Assembly: GCF_003364215.1 (NCBI RefSeq)
Contig: NZ_NXLU01000002.1
Location: 124,001 to 188,000, forward strand
Origin: Helicobacter cholecystus
Lineage (GTDB): Bacteria; Campylobacterota; Campylobacteria; Campylobacterales; Helicobacteraceae
DNA length: 64,000 nucleotides
Reading direction: 5' to 3'
The notes under the pieces were generated by a model. The model was not told the origin of the DNA and did no database searches. It saw only the letters and a list, made by a program, of their open reading frames with translations. A program made the translations under genes and the position numbers. Shown here one piece after another: positions 55,455-62,614 of the stretch (positions are counted from its first letter, which is position 1; each line of letters opens with the position of its first letter).

Positions 55455-56561
55455 TTAGAAGGAGAAACCAGCACCAACCTGTAGTGCAATATAGTCAGGG
55501 ATTTTCTTTCCATTCACTGGACTTGTCTTCTTGCCAAATTGTACACCAATATCAAAGAATGTAAGTCCCAGTCCCAAAGAGAAGATCATATCATCTGTAT
55601 GTTGTAAGTCTGTTGCGATACCTCCACGAAGTGCAATCCAGCTAAAATCAAATGCAGTCCCTAATCCAATCATTTGAGTTTTGAACTTTTCATTTCCAAG
55701 ATCCTTGTTTGCAGTGATATCAACATCCATTCCAATCATAAACCAATCAAGATCCAAAGCCACACCAGCACGAGCTTGCGGAGCAATTGTAAAATTTCCA
55801 GTGCTCGTCTTAAATGTTGGAGAGTTAAGATATTTTCCTACCACTCCCATTGTGAAGCAATCAGCAATTTCATAACTTACTCCTAAATCAATTCCAAAGT
55901 TTGAAACTCCATCAGCAACTTTAAAATTCATAACATCTTTGAGGGTATCTTTTATATTTGAACCCTCTGCAATTTTAAGGTTTAGATTGGTTACTGAGAG
56001 ACCCATATATTTTGCAACAATACCAAAACTAATATCCCCAGCATTTGTATCAAGTTCAAGAGCATAACCTACAGGAACTTCAAGAAGTGTAAATACAGAA
56101 CCCCCAGTTAAAATTTGTGCATCTTGTAGATTGGTAGTGGGGGGTACTAATTGTAGAGAAGCATGTGCGCCCATATTTAAAAAAGCACCTGCAGCCAAAA
56201 CCCCAAATCCAAAATCTGGAAGTTGAAGTGCTATGCCATCTTGATTTGTAATTTGGAGATTACTGCTTTTTGTTAGCCCATTAAGTTTAGATTCAATAAG
56301 ATCTTCAGGAGTGCTTTGAACAATATCAAAAAGCTCATAGAAATGATTGCTCTTTGCTTGAAGTCCAGCATAGAGTCCAACCTTAAACCCATCATCTGCA
56401 GCCATTAGGGCAGGGTTATAATAAAGTCCCCAAGAAGAGTGTTTCATTGCGACACCAACACCCCCCATACCAAATGCTTGACTTCCCATAGTCCCAAACT
56501 CAAGAGCTTGAACTGAAGTGAGTGAAGCAATTAGAGCAAGTGATATTTTTATTTTTTTCAT
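55455..56561 (-). CDS. FadL/TraF-like outer-membrane barrel protein
   Basis: A 368-residue protein with signal peptide MKKIKISLALIASLTSVQA, and FGMGGVGVAMKHSSWGLYYNPALMA, a motif of the FadL/OmpP1 and TraF_2 families. Alternating strands and a C-terminal aromatic end (VGAGFSF) fit a beta-barrel of the outer membrane. The name TraF (conjugation) is misleading: no conjugation genes are near. Possible lipid or hydrophobe channel. GGAGG before the ATG. Confidence 0.75.
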   Translation of the reverse strand: MKKIKISLALIASLTSVQALEFGTMGSQAFGMGGVGVAMKHSSWGLYYNPALMAADDGFKVGLYAGLQAKSNHFYELFDIVQSTPEDLIESKLNGLTKSSNLQITNQDGIALQLPDFGFGVLAAGAFLNMGAHASLQLVPPTTNLQDAQILTGGSVFTLLEVPVGYALELDTNAGDISFGIVAKYMGLSVTNLNLKIAEGSNIKDTLKDVMNFKVADGVSNFGIDLGVSYEIADCFTMGVVGKYLNSPTFKTSTGNFTIAPQARAGVALDLDWFMIGMDVDITANKDLGNEKFKTQMIGLGTAFDFSWIALRGGIATDLQHTDDMIFSLGLGLTFFDIGVQFGKKTSPVNGKKIPDYIALQVGAGFSF

Positions 56562-56620
56562 TATTCCTCCTATCTATGCAAAGACATAATCAGATTCTAC
56601 CCTTTATTTGAAAATATGTT

Positions 56621-57832
56621 CTAAAAATTTATCCATTGAAATTTTTCCCCTTCAAAAGTAAAGGGGAGGAGTAAAATTTTAATTTCCTCATTTTCTTTTA
56701 TATTTTCAAATCTTTCATCAAAGATTGCAATGGCATTGCTTTCTTTGATGGGTAAAATTGCCCCTGAACCATATTTTCCATCTTTATATGCCTTAAAATA
56801 TTCACCATCAAAACTACCCAAAATCATATTGCTCCTTCCATTCTTTAGTTTAAAAGAGCTTTTATTTTTGGCTTTAAGTGAGTAAGGAAAGAATGAATTT
56901 GCACCTTGGAGTGCAAAAAGAGAGGGAAGGGCGATAGTGATAAGATTGAGAAGACCACTGAGTGGATTTCCTGGAAGTGAGAAAATAATGGTATTTTTAA
57001 GTCGTGCCATAAGCATTGGGCGTCCTGGTTTAAGGTTGATTCCATGAAATAAAATCTCTGCCCCTTTTGCAAGCAAGGCTTTTTCAAAAAAATCAGCCTC
57101 TCCCACACTTGCTCCTCCACTTGTAAAAACTACATCAAAATTTTTAAATTTATCAATTTCTTCTTCAATCGTTTCTAATTGATCACTTAAAATCCCTTGA
57201 TAGTGTGGATTAAAGCCATAAGAGCTTAGAAGTGAATGATAAGAGAGTGCATTAATGTTGTAAATTTGCTCCTCTTTTGCACTTTCTCCTAGCTCAACGA
57301 CTTCATTCCCACTAGAGTAAATTGCAATGTTGAGCGGTGAAAAAACTTCAAACCTATCAATTCCTTGAGAAGCAACTAAGGAGAGATTGGCATAAGTGAG
57401 TTTTTCTCCACGCTTAAGTAAAATTTCACCCTTCTTGCATTCTTCTCCTTCAAATTTAATATTGCTGTGAGGTTTGAGTTCTTTGATAGGCTCGATACAA
57501 TCTCCTTGAAGTTTGGTATTTTCAAATGGAATGACTAAGAGTGCATTGCTAGGGACTTTTGCACCCGTCATAATCTTAAAACACTCTTCTTTGGGAATGA
57601 GATGGGGTGGAGTATCTCCAGCAAGGATTGTGTGTGTAATTTTATAGCTTTGTGCAATTTCACTCACCACATATCCATCCATTGCAGAATTGCTGAAGGC
57701 AGGGAGATTACGCTCACAGTATAGGTCTTGAGCCAAAATCTTATTGAGTGCTTCAAAACTTTTGATTTGCTGAGTTGTTCTGTTGAGTGATTGAGAGAAG
57801 GCAATTTCATAGGCTTGTTTTAAGGTAATCAT
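56621..57832 (-). CDS. moeA: Molybdopterin molybdenumtransferase
   Basis: MoeA inserts molybdate in adenylated molybdopterin. The 403-residue protein has NLPAFSNSAMDGYVV, IMTGAKVPSNA, YSSGNEVVELG, FTSGGASVGEADF, INLKPGRPMLMA and FSLPGNPLSG, all family motifs. The start is 2 bases from the upstream NifS-like gene. Position next to selAB suits maturation of a Mo/Sec formate dehydrogenase. Confidence 0.96.
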   Translation of the reverse strand: MITLKQAYEIAFSQSLNRTTQQIKSFEALNKILAQDLYCERNLPAFSNSAMDGYVVSEIAQSYKITHTILAGDTPPHLIPKEECFKIMTGAKVPSNALLVIPFENTKLQGDCIEPIKELKPHSNIKFEGEECKKGEILLKRGEKLTYANLSLVASQGIDRFEVFSPLNIAIYSSGNEVVELGESAKEEQIYNINALSYHSLLSSYGFNPHYQGILSDQLETIEEEIDKFKNFDVVFTSGGASVGEADFFEKALLAKGAEILFHGINLKPGRPMLMARLKNTIIFSLPGNPLSGLLNLITIALPSLFALQGANSFFPYSLKAKNKSSFKLKNGRSNMILGSFDGEYFKAYKDGKYGSGAILPIKESNAIAIFDERFENIKENEEIKILLLPFTFEGEKFQWINF

Positions 57833-57834
57833 AT

Positions 57835-58842
57835 TTATATCTCCAAAGTTCTAAGTTGATTATAGTGATGGGCAAGAATTGAAGGGATTTTGGGATCAAA
57901 ATCTGTAAAACTAATACTCAAGAGCTCTCTAGAAATAAGTTCAGTATATCCCATTTCTTGTAAAAGAAATGATGGCCTTGAAAAGCCAAAGAGACACTCT
58001 TGTCCATTGATTACATTAATCCCTTCAATTTGTAAGCTTTGTAACAAATTCCTTGCTTTAACTCCTTTTAATCTTAATGCTAGAGTATTGCAAAGAGAAT
58101 GGGTTAATGGGGCAAATAAAGAGATATCTTTGTGATTAAGAAGAGAGAAGAACTCCTCTTTCTTGTCTTCTTTGGGAGTGCAATAGGATTTAATCTTTTG
58201 CAAAAGTGTGCCATAGAGCTGATGAGTGTAGCGTGTAGGGGAGAAGTAGTGAGTATGCGAGAGAGAGGAAAGAAATACCCCATGACCTCTTAAAAATCCC
58301 AAGCTCTCACAATCACATAAAAAGATTGTGTTTTTTTCTATTTTAGGCTTAAGACCAAAGCGCACAGCATAGCTAATATCAATGATAAAGAGTGCATCTT
58401 CTCTTTGTTTTATAAGTTTTTGTATGGGATTGATTGTGAGCAAATCTTGATTGATGTAGGGGATGATGAATGTATCACAAGAGTTAAATCTATTTAAATT
58501 TTCAATAATTCCACTCTCTTGAGTAGGAAGTATGGGGGTGATGGGAATGATAGATTTGAGGAGATGATAGGATTGATAAGCTTGTTGATGATTGCTTAGA
58601 GCAAGGGCAATATTGTGCTTATGAGTATGCAAAGAAAGTAAAAGTTCGCTAAATGCTCCGCTTAAAAAAGAAAAATTTCCTCCACTCTCCCCCCCAAAAT
58701 ATTCACTTAAAGCCTCAAGTTCTTTTTGATTATGTTTGAATATAGTTTGAGAAGCAGGGGGAATATTTTGGGTGGGAAGAGAGAAGAAAAATGCATTATC
58801 TTCTAGAGTGATATTAGGGTTTTGCAAAATATCAAGCTTCAT
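57835..58842 (-). CDS. Cysteine desulfurase-like protein without the PLP lysine
   Basis: A 335-residue protein of the aminotransferase class V (NifS/IscS/SelA-neighbour) fold. Visible: the TSGATE-like loop FLSGAFSELLL (61-63 SGA), the PLP-stacking His (His 85, SNHQQAY), the Asp that holds the pyridine N (Asp 155, FIIDISYAV), and a C-terminal NGQECLFGFSRPSF that aligns with the active loop SGSACTSASLEPS, with Cys 283 at the nucleophile place. The Schiff-base motif SGHKxYGPKGxG reads DCESLGFLRGHG: Ser 180 replaces Lys. It overlaps selB by 4 bases and ends 2 bases before moeA. A role in selenium delivery is inferred; PLP chemistry seems impossible. Confidence 0.72.
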   Translation of the reverse strand: MKLDILQNPNITLEDNAFFFSLPTQNIPPASQTIFKHNQKELEALSEYFGGESGGNFSFLSGAFSELLLSLHTHKHNIALALSNHQQAYQSYHLLKSIIPITPILPTQESGIIENLNRFNSCDTFIIPYINQDLLTINPIQKLIKQREDALFIIDISYAVRFGLKPKIEKNTIFLCDCESLGFLRGHGVFLSSLSHTHYFSPTRYTHQLYGTLLQKIKSYCTPKEDKKEEFFSLLNHKDISLFAPLTHSLCNTLALRLKGVKARNLLQSLQIEGINVINGQECLFGFSRPSFLLQEMGYTELISRELLSISFTDFDPKIPSILAHHYNQLRTLEI

Positions 58843-60686
58843 TTTTGCCTCCTTTGATGCTTATAGATTCTCTTTGTCCCATCTTTTGTAATATCTTCAA
58901 AGCTATCTAAATACTCTAGATAGGCAATAAGATATTTTCTAGAAAGGGGTAAAACTTCTTTAAGACTTCCCACGTCTATAAAACTTTTTTCTTCAATCAC
59001 ACTTCGCATTAAGGCTAGGATTTCATTTAAAGCCTTTGTGGTGATGAAAAGATTATGCTCAAGTCTTACAACTTTTTGAGAAGCACAAAGCTTTTTGAGT
59101 GCATCATCCCCACTCTTTCTATCAATATTTAAAGATTCGTAAATATTATAAGGTGCCTCTGGGGAGTAAGATTGACTAAGGAGAATATTATAGATCTTAT
59201 CCACTAAAAAATCTGCTTGATTTTTGATTTTACTTGTTTTGCTTGTGTATAAACCATTATGCAATGCAAGTTTTCCATAGGAGTGAAGAGAGGTTAAAAT
59301 ATGTTGTAAATAAGGCTCACTTGCCCAAGGAGTCTTGAGTTTTAAACTGGAGGCAGAGAGAAGAGCATTTGGATTTTTTTCTAGAGTTGAGAGAATATTT
59401 TGTGTAAGCTTTTGAGTGCTTTTGATTGAGTAGAGTACAAGATTTTTCTCATCAAAAAATACCTCTTTTAATTCTTTTGCAATTTTGCAAGCCTCAAAGT
59501 GAGAGAGTGCAAATCTTTGGCTACTAGAAATGAGTCCAAAACCCTTAAGATGAATAGAAGCAAGAAATAAGAAAGCTTTTGAAAAATCTTTTTGGAGCAA
59601 ATAGGTTAAAAGCTCAACTTTTTGAGTCTTTTTAATAGGATCAGTAATAGGTGCTAAGATTTTTCCACCACATAGAGTTTGATTATTACTTCTTAGAATG
59701 AAGGCTTCCTCAAAGATAGAGTAAATTTTTTCTTCACACACAAGATTTGCAAAACAGCTTGTAGAACTTAAGAAATGCAAAGGAATAATTTTAACATTCA
59801 CTCTTTTTGCACCAATATGCAATGAAGCATACTTTGGGAGTGAGTTAAATCCAAAAAGATAAACATCTAGCTTGTCAAACCCTCTTAAATATCCCTTTTT
59901 AGAAATAAGCATTCCACGTTTAAGCTCATTTGCTCTCACTCCAGAAAGATTAAGTGCTACACGATGAGAGGGGAGGGCAGATGAGGCAAAATCTGAGTGA
60001 ATTTTAATTCCCCTGACATTCACTTCTTTGGCTAAATCATAAATAAAAACTCTCTCCCCCTTTTTGATTTCACCACTTAAAGAGCTTCCACTCACAACAC
60101 AGCCTGCACCACTGATAGAAAAAGCTCGATCAATATAGTATCTAAAAAAGCCGACATCCTCTTTTTGAGGTTTTTGTAATGTTTGTAGATAATGTAAGAT
60201 ATCTATTTTATCTCTCTCTTGATTTAATGTGCTAAAAGTAAAAATTTTTTCTAGAGAAATTTCAAGAGAAGAGAAAAAGTCTTGGATTTGTTTTTTGACC
60301 TCTTGGATTCTGTGCGGAGAGCTTTTATCGCATTTACTGATCACACAAAAGCATTTTTTAATTCCTAAAAAATTTGCAATCTGCATATGTTCAATGCTTT
60401 GAGGCATTAATCCATCATCACTTGCAATAATTAAACAAATCACATCAACGCTAAAAGAACCTGCTATCATGTTTTTAATGAGTTTTTCATGTCCTGGAAC
60501 ATCAATAAAAGCAATATTGCGAGAGGGAAATTTAAGATTTGAAAAACTAATGTCTAAAGTAATTCCTCTTGCTTTTTCTTCTTTGCTTTCATCCCCATCA
60601 AAACCATTGAGTGCTTTGATAAAAGAAGTTTTTCCATGATCAATATGTCCTGCAAGCCCAACTAAAATATCATTATTTTGCATCAA
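58839..60686 (-). CDS. selB: Selenocysteine-specific elongation factor SelB
   Basis: A 615-residue GTPase bringing Sec-tRNA to UGA codons that carry a SECIS hairpin. GLAGHIDHGKTSFIKAL, RGITLDISFSN, DVPGHEKLIKNMIAG and SKCDKSS are the G motifs. Domains 2-3 follow (GAGCVVSGSSLSG), then a long C-terminus with four winged helices binding the SECIS RNA. It overlaps selA by 4 bases and the NifS-like gene by 4. Confidence 0.96.
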   Translation of the reverse strand: MMQNNDILVGLAGHIDHGKTSFIKALNGFDGDESKEEKARGITLDISFSNLKFPSRNIAFIDVPGHEKLIKNMIAGSFSVDVICLIIASDDGLMPQSIEHMQIANFLGIKKCFCVISKCDKSSPHRIQEVKKQIQDFFSSLEISLEKIFTFSTLNQERDKIDILHYLQTLQKPQKEDVGFFRYYIDRAFSISGAGCVVSGSSLSGEIKKGERVFIYDLAKEVNVRGIKIHSDFASSALPSHRVALNLSGVRANELKRGMLISKKGYLRGFDKLDVYLFGFNSLPKYASLHIGAKRVNVKIIPLHFLSSTSCFANLVCEEKIYSIFEEAFILRSNNQTLCGGKILAPITDPIKKTQKVELLTYLLQKDFSKAFLFLASIHLKGFGLISSSQRFALSHFEACKIAKELKEVFFDEKNLVLYSIKSTQKLTQNILSTLEKNPNALLSASSLKLKTPWASEPYLQHILTSLHSYGKLALHNGLYTSKTSKIKNQADFLVDKIYNILLSQSYSPEAPYNIYESLNIDRKSGDDALKKLCASQKVVRLEHNLFITTKALNEILALMRSVIEEKSFIDVGSLKEVLPLSRKYLIAYLEYLDSFEDITKDGTKRIYKHQRRQK

Positions 60687-62047
60687 ATTTCCTTGCTAAT
60701 TTCTTCAAGTGCCTCTTTGATTTGGATGTATTCACTCTCTTGGATACAGCGTAAATCCAAACATACTTTCTCTTGAATAATTCTAGCAATAATTCCCCTT
60801 TCCCTTAATTTTTGCTCTAAAACTGAAGCTTTAAGATTTGGAAGGCTTAAAGAGATGCCATAAGATTTAAAAGGGGTTTGAGGCAAACTTCCACCTCCAG
60901 CCAAAGAATCTAAAACAATAGTTTGAGACATCAAGGGGGGAATAGGTGCAAGAAGAGAGAGGAGGGCTTGAGTTTTTTGTTTGATTTGCTCAGTTGAGAG
61001 ATTAAGCATGCAGAGAGTGGGAATTTTTTCAAACTCTTCATTAAGATAAGCCCTTAGAGTAGCCTCAAGTGTAAGTGTGGTAAATTTATCTATCCTTAAT
61101 GCTCGTAAGAGATGGTTTTTTTTGAGTTGTGCAATGAGTGCAGATCTTCCTATAATTATTCCAGCCTGAGGTCCACCAAAGAGCTTATCTCCACTAAAGC
61201 TTAAAAGTGAAGGATTGGCTTTGCAAAGTTCTAGAATACTTGGTTCTTCATTTGTGCAAAGTCCTTGCATATATCCACTTCCTAAATCATAATAATCAAT
61301 TAATCCTTTTTGTTTTGCTAGATCTGTTAAGGCAGAGAATTGTACACTTGCAGTAAAGCCAATTTGTTTAAAATTACTTTGATGTGCTTTCATTAGCATT
61401 GAAGTTTCTGTATTGATTGCTTCTTCATAATCGCTTAGATGGGTTTTGTTGGTTGTACCCACTTCTACAAGTTTACTTCCTGAAAGTTTCATCACTTCTG
61501 GGATTCTAAAAGCTCCTCCAATTTCTACCAACTCACCCCGTGAGATAATGACCTCTTTATCTTTACCAAAAGTGCTAAGTACAAGTAAAACTGCACTTGC
61601 ATTATTATTCACAACAATGGCATCTTCACATCCTAAAAGTGTGCAAAGTAAATGTTTAAGATGGGTATATCTCTCACCTCTTTTCCCCTGTTTAATATCA
61701 TATTCAAGATTGTTGTAACGTACAAGAAGAGGGAAAACTTCATCTAAAATCTCTTGAGAAAAAAGACTTCTTCCAAGATTGGTCTGAAGCACAACGCCTG
61801 TAGCATTAACAAGGGGCAAAACACTGCTTTGTGTGTGTTTAGAGTAGAGAGAGAGAAGATGAGATTTTAAAGTATGAATACAAAAAGAATGCAAAGTATT
61901 GCAGAGGATTTGCTCTCTAATCTTTTGCAGTTCTTCTTGAATAAGAGGTTTTAAAATCTTGCTTTTACACTGAGTGAAAAGTGGATCTCTGAGCAGTTCG
62001 TCAACTTTGGGTAGAGTTTGTAGCAATTCTTTCACGGAATTCTCCAA
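60683..62047 (-). CDS. selA: L-seryl-tRNA(Sec) selenium transferase
   Basis: SelA makes Sec-tRNA from Ser-tRNA(Sec) with selenophosphate and PLP. The 454-residue protein has the N-terminal tRNA-binding region, NATGVVLQTNLGRSLF, NNASAVLLVL, YYDLGSGYMQGL, and the lysine motif FSGDKLFGGPQAGIIIGR. It opens the selA-selB-nifS-like-moeA run and is divergent from tRNA-Sec. SelD is not in this window. Confidence 0.97.
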   Translation of the reverse strand: MENSVKELLQTLPKVDELLRDPLFTQCKSKILKPLIQEELQKIREQILCNTLHSFCIHTLKSHLLSLYSKHTQSSVLPLVNATGVVLQTNLGRSLFSQEILDEVFPLLVRYNNLEYDIKQGKRGERYTHLKHLLCTLLGCEDAIVVNNNASAVLLVLSTFGKDKEVIISRGELVEIGGAFRIPEVMKLSGSKLVEVGTTNKTHLSDYEEAINTETSMLMKAHQSNFKQIGFTASVQFSALTDLAKQKGLIDYYDLGSGYMQGLCTNEEPSILELCKANPSLLSFSGDKLFGGPQAGIIIGRSALIAQLKKNHLLRALRIDKFTTLTLEATLRAYLNEEFEKIPTLCMLNLSTEQIKQKTQALLSLLAPIPPLMSQTIVLDSLAGGGSLPQTPFKSYGISLSLPNLKASVLEQKLRERGIIARIIQEKVCLDLRCIQESEYIQIKEALEEISKEI

Positions 62048-62064
62048 AAAATAAATTTCTAATA

Positions 62065-62070
62065 TATAAT
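62065..62070 (+). promoter_or_regulatory. -10 element of the tRNA-Sec/Gln/fMet cluster
   Basis: TATAAT in the 41-base gap between selA (minus strand) and tRNA-Sec, about 18 bases before the tRNA. It probably drives all three tRNA genes. Confidence 0.5.
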
Positions 62071-62087
62071 TTTAACTCAATTTTATT

Positions 62088-62186
62088 TGGAGGGTAAGCG
62101 ATTCTGGTGTTCGCCTTGGGCTTCAAACCCATAGAGTGATTAGGTGTCTAATTGCTGGGGAGTTCGATTCTCTCACCTTCTCGCCA
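62088..62186 (+). tRNA. selC: tRNA-Sec (anticodon UCA)
   Basis: A 98-99 base tRNA with encoded CCA. Stem UUGGG/CCCAU encloses CUUCAAA, giving anticodon UCA. The variable arm is very long (GUGAUUAG/CUAAUUGC, 8 bp) and the T arm is GGGAG-UUCGAUU-CUCUC. The acceptor 3' strand ACCUUCUC needs an 8-base partner; UGGAGGGU pairs at seven positions and leaves a U-C mismatch at the end, so the mature 5' end could be 62088 or 62089. The neighbour selA agrees with the identification. Confidence 0.93.
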
Positions 62187-62250
62187 AATATGATTTTTTT
62201 CTCTTGACAAGAGAAAAAAAACTGATTATAATCACAACTCTTATTTTTAT

Positions 62251-62325
62251 TGGGGTATCGCCAAGCGGTAAGGCAGCTGGTTTTGGTCCAGCCATTCAGA
62301 GGTTCGAATCCTTTTACCCCAGCCA
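62251..62325 (+). tRNA. tRNA-Gln (anticodon UUG)
   Basis: A 75-base tRNA with encoded CCA, starting UGGGGUA. The anticodon stem GCUGG/CCAGC holds UUUUGGU, so the anticodon is UUG. The weak first pair (U1) and GGUUCGAAUCC T arm are typical of bacterial tRNA-Gln. Confidence 0.96.
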
Positions 62326-62353
62326 ACTTCTGTGAAAACTTTCATTGATTTAT

Positions 62354-62430
<77 letters not shown>

Positions 62431-62544
62431 ATCTTTTGATATTTCCTTCTCTTTATAATCTGACAATCATTTAAGATTTATAGTTTTTTATACTTGTTTA
62501 TTAAAAATAATTTTACATGCAATAATTGTTGAGATAAATATAAG

Positions 62545-62586
62545 TCTTGCATGCACTTTATATTAAGAAAAGTGCATATTGCAAGA
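62545..62586. repeat. 15-bp imperfect inverted repeat downstream of the FAD oxidoreductase
   Basis: TCTTGCATGCACTTT (62545-62559) pairs with AAAGTGCA-TAT-TGCAAGA (62569-62586) to give 8 and 7 bp stems with a 3-base bulge and a 9-base loop. It lies about 30 bases past the stop of the minus-strand oxidoreductase. The following bases on that strand are AT-rich but not a U-run, so it could be a terminator or an mRNA 3' end stabiliser. Confidence 0.5.
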
Positions 62587-62614
62587 TTGGAAAATGAATA
62601 AACAATGAAAATTG

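Noticed and set aside
55455-56561. Conjugation protein TraF as a sign of a mobile element
   Set aside because: The TraF_2 name is historical. No relaxase, mating genes or integrase is present and the protein is a FadL-like barrel.
62123-62335. ORFs of 63 and 67 codons over the tRNA cluster
   Set aside because: Both are read through tRNA-Sec and tRNA-Gln; the cloverleaf structures account for the sequence.
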